A stretch of 64,000 nucleotides of DNA from Mangrovicella endophytica (GTDB lineage: Bacteria > Pseudomonadota > Alphaproteobacteria > Rhizobiales > Rhizobiaceae), in the NCBI RefSeq assembly GCF_002893625.1, contig NZ_PKMZ01000001.1, positions 1,136,166 through 1,200,165 of the forward strand, in the 5' to 3' direction. Shown piece after piece: positions 1-9,898 of this stretch. Each line of letters opens with the position of its first letter. Within the stretch, counting starts at the first letter, position 1. Position numbers and translations under genes: made by a program. Under the pieces are notes generated by a model. That model was not told the origin of the DNA, made no database searches, and saw nothing but the letters and a program-made list of their open reading frames with translations.

Positions 1-314
1 CGCAGAACGTCGGGAAGGATCCGGAGCGTCGCGAGGCTCGGGAAGATCGATCGAAAGTCGGGACGCACCGAGATCGTGCCGCACAGGACCATGCGGACAA
101 TCCCCCTCGCCTTCATTTCCGCAATGGCATTGCCGACCCGGCCCCATGCATAGTCGCGATGATGGAAGCCCTGCCAATCTTCGCTGCGACCATCGCCGAG
201 AGCGATGATATAGGGCGTCCAGCCATGTGAGGCCGCCGCGGCAGCAACGAGATGCGGCAGCCGCCCGCCGCCTGCCAGGATGCCGAGGGGTTCGCCGGGG
301 ATCCTCGGCTGCAT
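1..314 (-). CDS. lpxI: UDP-2,3-diacylglucosamine pyrophosphatase LpxI, N-terminal part
   Basis: This is the first 104 or so codons of a gene that runs off the left edge. The translation opens with MQPRIPGEPLGILAGGGRLP and continues with a GW.PYIIAL segment and a later KARGI..MVLCG segment, which is the N-terminal pattern of the LpxI (DUF1009) family. LpxI splits UDP-2,3-diacylglucosamine to lipid X and UMP in the cytoplasm and replaces LpxH in most alphaproteobacteria. It starts 9 bases after the lpxA stop, in the usual lpxD-fabZ-lpxA-lpxI order, so it should be co-transcribed. The ATG at 314 lacks a clear ribosome binding site and the true start could differ slightly. The catalytic C-terminal half is outside the window. 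Confidence 0.88.
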   Translation of the reverse strand, partial: MQPRIPGEPLGILAGGGRLPHLVAAAAASHGWTPYIIALGDGRSEDWQGFHHRDYAWGRVGNAIAEMKARGIVRMVLCGTISVRPDFRSIFPSLATLRILPDVL

Positions 315-323
315 CGAAAGAAC

Positions 324-1130
324 TCAGCCCGGACGGGAGTGGCGGGGGAAGCAGATCGCCCGGTCGCCGCCGGAGCGCACGAAGCCGAGCAGGTCCTGCA
401 CCAGCGGATCCTCGGGGAATTCCGCCTGCACCTCGTCGAGGTTCTCCTTGAACGTCAGATCGTCCGAGAAGAGCATCCGGTAAGCCTTGCGCACATTGCG
501 GACGGCGTCGCGATTGAAGCCCGCGCGTTTCATGCCGATGACGTTCAGCCCGGAGAGGTAGGCGCGGTTGCCGAGCACCATTCCAAATGGGATGACGTCG
601 CCTTCGACTGCCGCAAGGCCTCCGACATAGGCATGGTGGCCGATGCGCGTGAACTGGTGGATGCCGGAGCCGCCGGCAATGATGGCATATTCGCCGACCG
701 TGCAGTGACCCGCCAGCATGACGTTGTTGATCATGGTGACGTTGCGCTCGATCACGCAGTCATGCGCGACATGCGATCCGGTGAAGAACGAGCAGTCGTC
801 GCCGATCGTCGTCTCCGACCGCCCCTGCACCGTGCCGGCGTTCATCGTCACATGTTCGCGGATGAGGCAGTTGCGGCCGATCACCAGCCGCGTGTCCTCG
901 CCGCGATACTTCAGATGCTGCGGGTCATGGCCGATCGAAGCGAACGGGAAGATCTGGGCATTCTCGCCGATTACCGTGTTCCCGGCGATCACCACATGGG
1001 AGCGCAGACGGCTGCCCGCGCCCAGCGTGACCTGCGGGCCGATGTGGCAGAATGGCCCGATCACCGTACCGGCACCGATGGATGCGCCGTCCTCGACGAT
1101 CGAGGACGCATGAACAGTATACTCGGTCAT
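324..1130 (-). CDS. lpxA: Acyl-ACP--UDP-N-acetylglucosamine O-acyltransferase LpxA
   Basis: LpxA transfers a 3-hydroxyacyl chain from acyl carrier protein to UDP-GlcNAc, the first step of lipid A synthesis, in the cytoplasm. The 268-residue product shows repeated hexapeptide (left-handed beta-helix) turns from about residue 10 to 190, then a helical C-terminal part. The SHVAHDC segment (about residues 118-124) carries the histidine expected to be the catalytic base. Length matches the family. It begins 4 bases after the fabZ stop and is followed by lpxI, so the genes are translationally linked. Confidence 0.96.
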   Translation of the reverse strand: MTEYTVHASSIVEDGASIGAGTVIGPFCHIGPQVTLGAGSRLRSHVVIAGNTVIGENAQIFPFASIGHDPQHLKYRGEDTRLVIGRNCLIREHVTMNAGTVQGRSETTIGDDCSFFTGSHVAHDCVIERNVTMINNVMLAGHCTVGEYAIIAGGSGIHQFTRIGHHAYVGGLAAVEGDVIPFGMVLGNRAYLSGLNVIGMKRAGFNRDAVRNVRKAYRMLFSDDLTFKENLDEVQAEFPEDPLVQDLLGFVRSGGDRAICFPRHSRPG

Positions 1131-1134
1131 CGGC

Positions 1135-1602
1135 TCAGGCAGCTTCGCGCGGCACCAGCATGGCGCTGACGGTCGCTTCGGCGACCTTCAGCCCGTCGAC
1201 ACGCCCTTCACAGTCGAAGCGCCAGATGTTGCCGCGCTTCTTCGTCTGCTTGACGTGGTATTCGAGTCGATCCCCAGGAACCACCGGCTTGCGGAACTTC
1301 GCATTGTCGATCGTCATGAAGTAGACGAGCTGTGGTGTGCCGCCGCCTGTCGCGAGCGTGCAGATCGCGCCCGCCGTCTGCGCCATTCCCTCGATGATCA
1401 ACACGCCCGGCATGACGGGAGCGGACGGGAAGTGGCCGAGGAAATGCGGCTCGTTGGCGGTGACGTTCTTGATCCCGACAGCGCTGCGGTCGCCATCGAT
1501 GTCCCTGATGCGGTCGACCATCAGGAACGGATAACGATGCGGCAGCAGTTCCAGGATCTTCAGGATATCAGCGCTTTCCAGCGCCGTCGTCTCAGCGGTC
1601 AT
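1135..1602 (-). CDS. fabZ: 3-hydroxyacyl-[acyl-carrier-protein] dehydratase FabZ
   Basis: FabZ removes water from 3-hydroxyacyl-ACP during fatty acid elongation. It competes with LpxA and LpxD for the same substrate, which explains its place between their genes. The 155-residue hot-dog protein has the family active-site stretch [17 protein letters not shown], with the catalytic histidine at its start and the glutamate near its end. [13 protein letters not shown] lies near residue 20. The start overlaps the end of lpxD by 11 bases, and a GAGGA box precedes the ATG by about 7 bases. Confidence 0.96.
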   Translation of the reverse strand: MTAETTALESADILKILELLPHRYPFLMVDRIRDIDGDRSAVGIKNVTANEPHFLGHFPSAPVMPGVLIIEGMAQTAGAICTLATGGGTPQLVYFMTIDNAKFRKPVVPGDRLEYHVKQTKKRGNIWRFDCEGRVDGLKVAEATVSAMLVPREAA

Positions 1603-2647
1603 CGTGCTTCCTCTGTGAGGACTTTCCCTTCGCCAGTTCGCTGAGCAGGGTTACCTCTCTGAACCATTCCCGGACGGGTTTCGCCGGCGTACCGCCCCAG
1701 CGGGCGCCCGCTGGCACATCGCCCGCCACGTTGCTGGCGGCGGCGATCTGCGCCCCATCGCCCACAGTGACATGGCCGTTGAAGCCGGCTTTCCCACCGA
1801 CCAGCACACCATCGCCAATCGTCACGCTGCCGGCGATGCCGACCTGCGAAACGATAATGCAATGGCGCCCGATCCGGACATTGTGGGCGATCTGCACCTG
1901 GTTGTCGATCTTGGTGCCCTCGCCGATCACCGTGTCGCGGATCGCGCCCCGGTCGATCGTGGTCCCGGCGCCGATCTCGACGTCATCCTGCACGATGACC
2001 CGGCCGATCTGCACCGACTTCAGAATGCCGCGCGCCCCCGCAGCGTAGCCGAAGCCGTCCTGCCCGATGGCGACGCCCGGATGGACGATGACGCGATTGC
2101 CCATCAGGCAGTGCTGGATCGTCACCTGCGGCCCGATCCGGCAGTCGCGCCCGATCATGCTGCCCGGCCCGATCGCGGCGCCCGCACCGATATGCGTCCC
2201 CGCCCCGATATGAGCACCCGGAGCGATGACGGCGAAGCTCTCCACGGTCACGCCCTCTTCGAGGACTGCGGAGGGATGAATGTCGGCGCGGCTGGAAATG
2301 CCCTCGAAGCCGCTGATCGGCTGAGGGCGCAACGCGCCGGGATAAAGGATGTGGCCCGCCATCGCGAAGCTGCGCTGCGGATCGGCGGCCACCAGCGCCG
2401 TCAACCCATCCGGCAGAAGCTTCAGGTGCTTGCGCGCGATCACGACCGCGCCAGCCCGCGTCGTCGCGAGGCTTGTGGCATAGCGGGGATTGTCGAAGAA
2501 GCTGAGATCAGCCTCGCCCGCCTCGTCGAGCGTCGCGAGACTGCTGATCAGCCGATCACCGCTGCCCGCGAGTTCAGCCTCGCAGCGAACGGCAAGATCC
2601 GCGAGGGCGACAGCGCCGCCACTCGCGAAGAAGGTCTTATGAACCAT
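1592..2647 (-). CDS. lpxD: UDP-3-O-(3-hydroxyacyl)glucosamine N-acyltransferase LpxD
   Basis: LpxD adds the second 3-hydroxyacyl chain, on nitrogen, in lipid A synthesis. The 351-residue protein has an N-terminal uridine-binding domain (to about residue 105, with FFDNPRY), a long hexapeptide-repeat beta-helix from about 110 to 310, and a C-terminal helix. The VQIAHNV segment near residue 250 holds the expected catalytic histidine. The gene starts 39 bases after bamA ends. No skp/ompH gene lies between bamA and lpxD, unlike in many other proteobacteria. Confidence 0.95.
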   Translation of the reverse strand: MVHKTFFASGGAVALADLAVRCEAELAGSGDRLISSLATLDEAGEADLSFFDNPRYATSLATTRAGAVVIARKHLKLLPDGLTALVAADPQRSFAMAGHILYPGALRPQPISGFEGISSRADIHPSAVLEEGVTVESFAVIAPGAHIGAGTHIGAGAAIGPGSMIGRDCRIGPQVTIQHCLMGNRVIVHPGVAIGQDGFGYAAGARGILKSVQIGRVIVQDDVEIGAGTTIDRGAIRDTVIGEGTKIDNQVQIAHNVRIGRHCIIVSQVGIAGSVTIGDGVLVGGKAGFNGHVTVGDGAQIAAASNVAGDVPAGARWGGTPAKPVREWFREVTLLSELAKGKSSQRKHDDR

Positions 2648-2686
2648 GGTCAGGCTGGCAGGCGCGTCGGCGCGCCCGCCCTCCTC

Positions 2687-5149
2687 TTAGAAGCGGCTGG
2701 AGAAGCCGAAGGAGAACTGCTGCTCCTCGTCGAAGTCTTCCTTCGCGATCGGATAAGCGTAGTTGACGCGCAGCGGACCGAAGGGCGACGCCCAGATCAG
2801 ACCAACACCCGCGGAGGCGCGGAGCGCGAAGTCCTCGCCCTCGACGCCTTCCTGCCCTTCGAAGTCGGTTCCCCACAGCGAGCCGGCATCGGCGAAGACG
2901 GCGCCGCGGAAGCCGAGGTCACGGGACACCAGCGGCAGCGGGAACGTCGCCTCAGCCGAGGCATTGACGTAGTTCTCGCCGCCGATCGCAACACCGTACT
3001 GGCGAGGCCCGATGCCCTTGTAGTCGAAGCCCCGGACGATGTCCTGACCCTTGAAGAAGTTGTCGAAGACGCGCAGGTCGTCACCGAAGCCGAAGACGTT
3101 GCCGCCGCCAGCGGTCAGCTGGCCAACCACGTCATACTCCTCGCTGAGCTGGCGGAAGTAGTTCGCCTTGCCGGTCGTCTTCACATACTGCGCGTCGCCG
3201 CCGATGCCGGCGAACTCCTGACCCGCCTGGACGAGGAAGCCGTTGCGCGGATCCTTGTTGCTGTCCAGCGTGTTGTAGGTGAAGGCGTAGGAGAAGGACG
3301 AAGTGATATAGGGGCTTTCGCAGATCGCCTCGTTGATGATCGGCGAATCCGTGTAAGCAGGCGCCGCCGTCGTCCCGTTGCCGAGAGGATCACGATTGTC
3401 GCAGGTGCTACGGAGCGCCTCATCCGGATTGTCCGGATCTGCAACGTACTCGTCATCACCGATGATACCGTCGCCGTTAAGATCGGCCCTGACAACCGCG
3501 CCCTTGTCGTCGCCGAACTTCTCGGACTTCAGATTGTAGGCGACCTGAACGGACACATCCTCGGTGATCGGCGCGGTCACGCGAAGGTCGCCGCCGGTGC
3601 GCTCCGTGTCGTAATCGCCGGAGGTGCTTTCCGTCCTATAGATATCGAAGCCAGCCGCCAGACGACGTCCGAGGAAGTACGGCTCGGTGAACGACAGATT
3701 GTAGTTGCGGGTGTTGGAGCCGAAGCCGGCCGACACCTTCACGAACTGGCCGCGACCGAGGAAGTTGCGCTCGGTGACGCCGATCTCGGCCACCGGGCCC
3801 TCGTTCTCGCCACCAGTCGTGTAACCGCCGCCGAGCGACAGCTCGCCGGTCGACTTCTCGTCGACCTCGACGATGACGATGACGCGATCGGGCTCGGAGC
3901 CCGGCGCGGTCGAGATGCTGACCTTGGTGAAGAAGCCGAGATCCTCCAGGCGCTGCTTGGCGCGCTGCACCAGCACCTGGTTGAAGGCATCGCCTTCCGA
4001 CACGTCGAACTCGCGACGGATCACATAGTCACGGGTCTTGGTGTTGCCGCGCACTTCAATGCGCTCGACATAGGTCCGCGGACCCTGGTCGATGACGTAG
4101 TCGATGGAGATCGTGCGGCTGGCGAAATCGCGGTTGCCGCGCGGCGTGACCTGCGCAAAGGCAAAGCCCTTTTCCGCCACGCTGTTGGTCAGATTGACCA
4201 GCGTGTCCTCTACGGTCTTGGCGCTGTAGACCTCACCCGTCTTCGTCTTCAGCTCGCCCTGCAGAGCAGCCGTGTCGACGCCCGGAACGGCACTGTCGAT
4301 CGAGATGTTGCCGAAGGTGTAGCGCTCGCCCTCATCCACCGTGATGGTGATGGCGTACTTGTTCTGCGCCTCGTCGAGATCGGCAACCGAGGAAACGACG
4401 CGGAAATCGGCATATCCGTGATTGTAGTAGAAGCGGCGCAGCGCCTCCTCGTCCGCCCGCAGGCGGTCGGCATCGTAGATGTCGTCGCGCTGGATGAAGC
4501 TGAGGATGCCGGACTCGCGCAGCGAGATGACCTGCTTCAGTCGGCTGTCGCCATAGGCGTTGTTGCCGACGAAGGTAATCGCGCCGATCTTGGTGCGGTC
4601 GCCTTCCTGGATGTCGAAAACGACGTTGACGCGATTGCCCTCAACCGGGAGCGTGCGTACCGAAACCACAGCATCGCTGCGGCCGATACGCGTATAGGCG
4701 TCCTTGATTCCTGCGACGTCGGCATCGGCCGTCGCCTGCGAGTAGGCGGCGCGCGGCTGCGTCTGAACCGCCGCCGTCAGCTGCTCGTCCTTGATCTTCG
4801 AATTGCCCTGGAAGACCACCTGGTTGACGATCTGGTTCTCCTGGACCGCCACCACCAGCGTTCCGCCGGACTGGTTGATCTTCACATCGGAGAAGAGACC
4901 AGTTTCGAACAAGCGACGCACGGCATCATCGATCTGTGCGTCCGTGACGTTCTCGCCCTGCTTGACCTGAAGCAGGTTGCGGACCGTCGAGTCGTCGATG
5001 CGCTGGGTACCGCGCACCTCAATGCGGTTGATGACCGCCGCCTCTGCATTCGCAACCACCGCGAACTGGGCGACCACGCTGGATGCGAGAACGGTCGAGG
5101 ACAAGGCAATCGCCGACGCGGCGCGGAGAAAACTTGTTCCAGGCTTCAT
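2687..5149 (-). CDS. bamA: Outer membrane protein assembly factor BamA
   Basis: BamA is the essential outer membrane insertase that folds beta-barrel proteins. The 820-residue product has a signal peptide ending near the AEA before VINRIEV (about residue 38). Five POTRA repeats follow (about 40-420; the first contains RIEVRGTQRID), then a 16-strand barrel. The barrel carries the diagnostic VRGF motif (IVRGFDYKGIGPRQYG) and ends in SFGFSSRF, with the terminal phenylalanine needed for recognition by the Bam machine. An in-frame TTG lies 9 bases upstream; the ATG at 5149 is preferred because GAGG sits just before it. A 228-base gap from rseP may hold a separate promoter. Confidence 0.96.
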   Translation of the reverse strand: MKPGTSFLRAASAIALSSTVLASSVVAQFAVVANAEAAVINRIEVRGTQRIDDSTVRNLLQVKQGENVTDAQIDDAVRRLFETGLFSDVKINQSGGTLVVAVQENQIVNQVVFQGNSKIKDEQLTAAVQTQPRAAYSQATADADVAGIKDAYTRIGRSDAVVSVRTLPVEGNRVNVVFDIQEGDRTKIGAITFVGNNAYGDSRLKQVISLRESGILSFIQRDDIYDADRLRADEEALRRFYYNHGYADFRVVSSVADLDEAQNKYAITITVDEGERYTFGNISIDSAVPGVDTAALQGELKTKTGEVYSAKTVEDTLVNLTNSVAEKGFAFAQVTPRGNRDFASRTISIDYVIDQGPRTYVERIEVRGNTKTRDYVIRREFDVSEGDAFNQVLVQRAKQRLEDLGFFTKVSISTAPGSEPDRVIVIVEVDEKSTGELSLGGGYTTGGENEGPVAEIGVTERNFLGRGQFVKVSAGFGSNTRNYNLSFTEPYFLGRRLAAGFDIYRTESTSGDYDTERTGGDLRVTAPITEDVSVQVAYNLKSEKFGDDKGAVVRADLNGDGIIGDDEYVADPDNPDEALRSTCDNRDPLGNGTTAAPAYTDSPIINEAICESPYITSSFSYAFTYNTLDSNKDPRNGFLVQAGQEFAGIGGDAQYVKTTGKANYFRQLSEEYDVVGQLTAGGGNVFGFGDDLRVFDNFFKGQDIVRGFDYKGIGPRQYGVAIGGENYVNASAEATFPLPLVSRDLGFRGAVFADAGSLWGTDFEGQEGVEGEDFALRASAGVGLIWASPFGPLRVNYAYPIAKEDFDEEQQFSFGFSSRF

Positions 5150-5377
5150 AGGCCTCAACCACCTTTATCCAATTTCGTCATGCAGAACTGCGCCAGGCAG
5201 ACTGCATCGATCGCCTTTTACCGGCTTTGCTAACGCGTTCAAGCAAACTGGACCGATTCAGTTGAGGAATCGGAAAACCGTTGCAGGCCGGCCACGACGG
5301 GCCTCGGCATGGTAAACGCTTAGCAAATCCCCCTGATGATCCGCCCCAGGACCATTTTGATCCGCCCTTCGGTCGAC

Positions 5378-6517
5378 TCAGACTAGTCCAGAAAGGTCGT
5401 TCCAAAACGCAAATACCATGAGCAGCATCACCAAGGCGAGGCCTATCCTGAAGCCGATCTCCTGAACCCGCTCGCTCAGCGGCCGACCGCGGACCGCCTC
5501 CAACGCGTAGAACAGGAGATGGCCGCCATCGAGCATCGGAACCGGCAGCAGGTTCAGCATGCCGATGGAGATCGACAGAAGCGCCGCCAGATTGAGGAGC
5601 GCTGCGAAGCCGATGGTGGCGACCTGGCTGGAGACCTGCGCGATCTTGATCGGTCCGCCGATCTGCTCGGTGCCCTGCCGTCCCGCGAAGAGGTCGCCGA
5701 TGAAGGCGACGGTCCGGCCCATGATGAAGAGCGTCTGCGAGACGCCGTAGTCCAGTGACTGCAGCGCCGACATCTCTTCGACGCGGAAGGACGAGCCGTC
5801 ATTGTTGGCGACGAGGCCGATGACGGCGACGCTGTAGCTGTTGCCAAAGCCGTCGGTCTGCGTTTCCTGGCGCGGCGTCACGGTAAGGTCCACGGGCCGG
5901 CCAGCGCGTTCCACGGTCACGCGGATCGGCGTGCCGGGACGGGTGGAGACATAGCGCTGCAGATCGCTGAAATAGGCAATCGTCTCTCCGTCGGCTGCGA
6001 CCACACGGTCGCCCGGGGCGAAGCCCGCTGCAGCCGCAGGCGACCCCGTGCGAACCTCCGCGACGACGGGATCGCCGACGACACGGCCGTTGAAATACGC
6101 GACGCCGGCAAAGATCACGATGGCGAGGATGAAGTTGGCGATCGGCCCGGCCGCGACGGTGGCCGCGCGCCGTCCGACGCTCTTGGCGGGAAAGGCGTGC
6201 CGGCGGTCGTCCTCGCTCATGCCTTCCAGAGCGCCGCGGTCGGGAACGCTCGCGGCGTTCTCGTCGCCCAGGAATTTCACATAGCCGCCGAGCGGGACGG
6301 CGGAGAGCTTCCATCGGGTACCGCGGCGATCGGTGAAGCCAACGAGTTCCGGCCCGAAGCCGATCGAAAAGGCCAGCACCTTGATGCCGCACAGGCGCCC
6401 GATGAGGAAATGGCCGAGTTCGTGGAAGAAGACGATTACCGTCAGCACGAAGAGGAACGGGATCACCTTGATCAGCGCGCTCGCCCAGAGCGTCTCCATC
6501 CACAAACCAAGGTCCAT
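5378..6517 (-). CDS. rseP: Site-2 intramembrane zinc metalloprotease RseP
   Basis: RseP cleaves anti-sigma factors and signal peptide remnants inside the inner membrane. The 379-residue protein has the zinc-binding HELGH in its first membrane helix (about residues 30-34), one PDZ domain near residues 130-200 and the second active-site motif LLPVPMLDGGH near 325-335. There are about four membrane segments. E. coli RseP has two PDZ domains, while alphaproteobacterial forms often keep one, as here. In relatives dxr usually lies between cdsA and this gene; here 148 bases separate rseP from the end of cdsA and hold no gene. Confidence 0.95.
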   Translation of the reverse strand: MDLGLWMETLWASALIKVIPFLFVLTVIVFFHELGHFLIGRLCGIKVLAFSIGFGPELVGFTDRRGTRWKLSAVPLGGYVKFLGDENAASVPDRGALEGMSEDDRRHAFPAKSVGRRAATVAAGPIANFILAIVIFAGVAYFNGRVVGDPVVAEVRTGSPAAAAGFAPGDRVVAADGETIAYFSDLQRYVSTRPGTPIRVTVERAGRPVDLTVTPRQETQTDGFGNSYSVAVIGLVANNDGSSFRVEEMSALQSLDYGVSQTLFIMGRTVAFIGDLFAGRQGTEQIGGPIKIAQVSSQVATIGFAALLNLAALLSISIGMLNLLPVPMLDGGHLLFYALEAVRGRPLSERVQEIGFRIGLALVMLLMVFAFWNDLSGLV

Positions 6518-6657
6518 CGTCTTCGTCTTTCCAGGTCAGCAGCACGGACGATCGTCATGGCCGGTCGCCCAAAAGCATTGTGAATCAAGTAGGACTGGCG
6601 AGCAATGCGCAGCGCCCCCGCGGCCGCTGCAGCCAGAGCGGCCCCGCCTCGGCGGGG

Positions 6658-7509
6658 TTACAGATTGAATATGGCGCGCGCCGGATGGGCGAACCCGGCC
6701 GTCGTCACGCCGACGAGCCAGGCCGCCGCAAGCGCGATGATCAAGGCGTCGATTCTGTCCATCAGGCCGCCATGCCCCGGGATGATGCGGCCGGAGTCCT
6801 TGACCCCGAAGCGGCGCTTCACCCAGGATTCGAAGAGGTCGCCGGCCTGGCCGAGCACCGACAGGGCCGCCGTCAGAAGAATGATGAAGAGGTCCACCCT
6901 GCCCGTCACGGCGCAATAGGCGGCAGAGCCCGCCGCAACGCCGGCGACCAGCCCGCCGACCGCGCCGGAGATCGTCTTCTTCGGCGATACGGCAGGCATG
7001 AGCTTCGGCCCGCCGAATGTGCGACCGCTGAAATAGGCCGCGATGTCGGTGGCCCAGACCACGGCGATGACGAGGCCGAGCGCCAGCAGACCGGCATCGT
7101 CATCGCCCCGCAGCATGCCCGGCGCCAGCGCAGCTGTCGCGGCATAGGCAAGGCCGCCGACGACCCAATCGGCCTTGTGCTCGCGGCGATCGACAAGGGC
7201 GATGAAGAGGCAACCTCCCGCCGCAACCACGATCGACAGGATCCTGAAGTCGAGGAGGAAGAGCGCCAGCGCAACGAACAGGCAGCGCCTTGCGAAGACG
7301 AAGATCGGTCCAGCGCGCTTGGCGCGCGTCATCCTGGCCCACTCGTCGAGCACGATGACACCGGTAGCGCAGCACAGGATGCGGAACGGCCAGCCACCGG
7401 CAAAAGTCAGGGCGAGAACGAGGAGGCCAAGGACGACAGCTGAGATCGCGCGCGAGCGCAGATCACCCCAGGCAGCGCTCTTCTGCGGCTTGTCGCCGGC
7501 AGCACTCAC
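6658..7509 (-). CDS. cdsA: Phosphatidate cytidylyltransferase CdsA
   Basis: CdsA makes CDP-diacylglycerol from phosphatidate and CTP, the branch point of phospholipid synthesis, in the inner membrane. The protein is built of about eight hydrophobic helices and carries the family signature near its C-terminus: KRRFGVKDSGRIIPGHGGLMDRID. I chose the GTG at 7509 because it follows the uppS stop by 4 bases, has AGG about 8 bases upstream and gives a normal 283-residue length. ATG codons at 7551 and 7572 would overlap uppS by 38 and 59 bases and add an unlikely N-terminal tail. Confidence 0.93.
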   Translation of the reverse strand: MSAAGDKPQKSAAWGDLRSRAISAVVLGLLVLALTFAGGWPFRILCCATGVIVLDEWARMTRAKRAGPIFVFARRCLFVALALFLLDFRILSIVVAAGGCLFIALVDRREHKADWVVGGLAYAATAALAPGMLRGDDDAGLLALGLVIAVVWATDIAAYFSGRTFGGPKLMPAVSPKKTISGAVGGLVAGVAAGSAAYCAVTGRVDLFIILLTAALSVLGQAGDLFESWVKRRFGVKDSGRIIPGHGGLMDRIDALIIALAAAWLVGVTTAGFAHPARAIFNL

Positions 7510-7513
7510 TGCG

Positions 7514-8236
7514 TCAGCCTGTCGAAGCGATGTCGTGGGAAACGCCGCCATAACGCCGCTCGCGCGCGGCATACTCAGCCAGTGCCTCGCCGAAGATCTT
7601 GCGGTCGAAATCCGGCCACAGGGCGGGGATGAAGACGAATTCCGAGTAGGCCGCCTGCCACAAGAGGAAGTTCGACAGCCGCAACTCGCCGCTGGTGCGG
7701 ATGATGAGATCGGGGTCGGGAATGCCGGCCGTGTCGAGATGCTCGTCGAGAACCTCCGCCGTCACGGCGTCAGCCGTGAGCTCGCCGGCCGCGAGCTTGA
7801 CGGCGATGCGCTTCACAGCCCGCGCGACTTCATCGCGTGCGCCATAGTTGAAGGCGATGACCAGCGTCGTGCCGTCATTGCGCCTGGTTAGGTTCTCCGC
7901 CTCTTCCAAGAGCGAGCGGATATCGGAGGCGAGATTGTCCCTCGCGCCGATGACGCGGACCCGCACGTTCTCCTTGTGCAGATCGGCAAGATCGCGCCGG
8001 ATGAAGATCTTCAGGAGGCCGAGCAGTTCCGCCACCTCGTCCTGCGGGCGCTTCCAGTTCTCGGAGGAGAAGGCAAAGAGCGTGAGATAGCGGATCTTGA
8101 ACTCACCGGCGGCACGCACCGCGTCGCGGACAGCCTCGACACCGCGCCTGTGGCCCATGCTGCGCGGCAGGCCGCGCTGCTTCGCCCAGCGGCCGTTGCC
8201 GTCCATGATGATGGCCACATGTTCAGGATGCCGCAC
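7514..8236 (-). CDS. uppS: Isoprenyl transferase (undecaprenyl diphosphate synthase)
   Basis: The enzyme condenses isopentenyl diphosphate with farnesyl diphosphate to make the C55 lipid carrier for peptidoglycan and polysaccharide synthesis. The sequence has the cis-prenyltransferase hallmarks: [13 protein letters not shown] with the catalytic aspartate, then [11 protein letters not shown], a later [10 protein letters not shown] motif, and the C-terminal [12 protein letters not shown] segment. The GTG at 8236 is preceded by GAGAGGGG at good spacing and gives 240 residues, the family norm. The ATG at 8302 would add 22 residues and has no ribosome binding site. Confidence 0.94.
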   Translation of the reverse strand: MRHPEHVAIIMDGNGRWAKQRGLPRSMGHRRGVEAVRDAVRAAGEFKIRYLTLFAFSSENWKRPQDEVAELLGLLKIFIRRDLADLHKENVRVRVIGARDNLASDIRSLLEEAENLTRRNDGTTLVIAFNYGARDEVARAVKRIAVKLAAGELTADAVTAEVLDEHLDTAGIPDPDLIIRTSGELRLSNFLLWQAAYSEFVFIPALWPDFDRKIFGEALAEYAARERRYGGVSHDIASTG

Positions 8237-8398
8237 CGTGATCCGCCCCTCTCCCGCGTCGCGCCGCCACCAACATGGCACGGCACGCTTGCGCGACCCC
8301 ATCGAATTCGCGGAGCACCTCCAGCGGGGCCCACGACATCATGCACATCAACACCGCAGACGGTTCTCCAGAACCATCGGGTGCCGCAGGTCTCGTGC

Positions 8399-8956
8399 CT
8401 AGACCTGCATGATCTCGCCTTCCTTGGCGGACAGAAGCCTGTCGATCTCGGCAATCGTCTCGTCCGTCAGCTTCTGGACGCGTTCCGACATCTGGCGGCT
8501 GTCGTCCTGCGCGAGATCGCCATCCTTCTCCAGCTTCTTCAGCGTGTCCATGCCGTCACGTCGCACATGGCGTGCAGCCACGCGGGCGCTTTCGCCATAC
8601 TGATGAGCGACCTTGACCAGCTCTTTACGCCGCTGCTCGTTCAGCTCCGGCAGCGGGATGCGCAGCGTGGTGCCGTCCGTGATCGGGTTGAGGCCGAGAT
8701 TGCTCTCGCGGATGGCGCGCTCGACGGCACCCACCATCTGCTTGTCCCAGACCGACACGGCGACCATCCGGGGCTCCGGCACGGTGACGTTGGCAACCTG
8801 GTTGATGGGCATGCTCGCCCCATAGGCCGAGACCACGATGGGATCGAGCAGGTTGGCCGAGGCGCGTCCGGTGCGCAGGCCCGCGAGGTCGCTCTTGAAG
8901 CTCGAGATCGCGCCTTCCATGCGGCGCTTCAGCCCGTTGAAGTCAAAGTCGGCCAT
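8399..8956 (-). CDS. frr: Ribosome recycling factor
   Basis: RRF works with EF-G to split the post-termination ribosome. At 185 residues it matches the family. It shows the conserved [17 protein letters not shown] block near residue 25-40 and the [21 protein letters not shown] segment near residue 120-135. AAGGAG precedes the ATG. It sits between pyrH and uppS, 35 bases after pyrH, in the conserved alphaproteobacterial order. Confidence 0.97.
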   Translation of the reverse strand: MADFDFNGLKRRMEGAISSFKSDLAGLRTGRASANLLDPIVVSAYGASMPINQVANVTVPEPRMVAVSVWDKQMVGAVERAIRESNLGLNPITDGTTLRIPLPELNEQRRKELVKVAHQYGESARVAARHVRRDGMDTLKKLEKDGDLAQDDSRQMSERVQKLTDETIAEIDRLLSAKEGEIMQV

Positions 8957-8991
8957 CTCGGCTCCTTCCTGTCGTCGTTCGTTCGGGCGTC

Positions 8992-9711
8992 TCAGTCGGA
9001 CACGAAGGTCGACCGGCCACCGCCCGCAAGGATCTTGGCAAAGCCGCCGCCTTCGTGGATCGAGAAGACGACGATCGGGATATGGTTTTCGCGCGCCAGC
9101 GCGACGGCTGCAACGTCCATGACGGCAAGCCCCCTCTGCAGCACCTCGTCATGCGTCAGCTGCTCAAAGCGCTCCGCATGCGGGTTCAGCTTGGGATCTT
9201 CGCTGTAGATGCCGTCGACCTGCGTGCCCTTGAACAGGGCCGAGGCGCCCATCTCCGCCGCGCGCAACGCCGCCGCGGTGTCGGTCGTGAAAAAGGGATT
9301 GCCGGTGCCGCCGGCAAAGATCACGACGCGCCCCGCTTCGGCATGGGCAAGGGCCACGCGCTGGGAAAAGCTCTCGCAGATCTGCGGCATGGCGATGGCC
9401 GAAAGGACGATGGCCTCGATGCCGAGCTTGGTCAGGGAGGTGCGCAGTGCCAGCGCATTGATGACCGTGGCGAGCATGCCCATGTGGTCGCCGGTCACGC
9501 GGTCGCCGCCCTTGGAGGCCACGCCGACGCCGCGGAAGATGTTGCCGCCGCCGATGACCACGGAAACCTCGGTGCCCAGGGCGCGCGCCTCGGCGATGTC
9601 TGCAGCGATTCGATCGGCGACGGCGACGTCGATACCGAAACCCTGACGGCCCATCAGCGCCTCGCCCGAGACCTTGAGGAGAACGCGCTTGAACCGGGTT
9701 GCTGCCGTCAT
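8992..9711 (-). CDS. pyrH: Uridylate kinase PyrH
   Basis: PyrH phosphorylates UMP to UDP and is allosterically controlled by UTP and GTP. The 239-residue amino-acid-kinase-fold protein begins [13 protein letters not shown], followed by the glycine-rich [11 protein letters not shown] loop and the phosphate-binding [16 protein letters not shown] segment. An in-frame open stretch continues upstream to 9774, but the ATG at 9711 matches the family start. A hairpin between tsf and this gene (9846-9872) may separate the transcripts partly. Confidence 0.96.
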   Translation of the reverse strand: MTAATRFKRVLLKVSGEALMGRQGFGIDVAVADRIAADIAEARALGTEVSVVIGGGNIFRGVGVASKGGDRVTGDHMGMLATVINALALRTSLTKLGIEAIVLSAIAMPQICESFSQRVALAHAEAGRVVIFAGGTGNPFFTTDTAAALRAAEMGASALFKGTQVDGIYSEDPKLNPHAERFEQLTHDEVLQRGLAVMDVAAVALARENHIPIVVFSIHEGGGFAKILAGGGRSTFVSD

Positions 9712-9845
9712 TCCACCACCTGTCGACGCAGCTGCGGCCGGAAGCGGCGCGGATGCTGCGGAGCGCAGCCACATCGCCTCGATGCGGCGCGGCGCGAGAG
9801 AAAGCGCCTGAATGACGCCGTATTGAGCGGGCTTGCGATACAGGA

Positions 9846-9872
9846 AGGGCGCCCGCTTGTCACGGGCGCCCT
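9846..9872 (-). terminator. Hairpin terminator or attenuator after tsf
   Basis: A perfect 10-base-pair GC-rich stem (AGGGCGCCCG with CGGGCGCCCT) encloses a 7-base loop, 27 bases downstream of the tsf stop. Only a weak T-rich tail (TTCCTG) follows on the minus strand, so it may attenuate rather than end transcription into pyrH. Confidence 0.6.
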
Positions 9873-9898
9873 CGCCTGCACAGTCCTGATGGACCGGC

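Noticed and set aside
2648..2686. Missing skp/ompH between bamA and lpxD
   Set aside because: Absence at this place is usual in Hyphomicrobiales as far as I know, so it is not a special loss.
1772..5233. A very long open frame on the plus strand across lpxD and bamA
   Set aside because: It is the mirror of the bamA and lpxD codons in a high-GC genome, with no family-like sequence, while both minus-strand genes are unmistakable.
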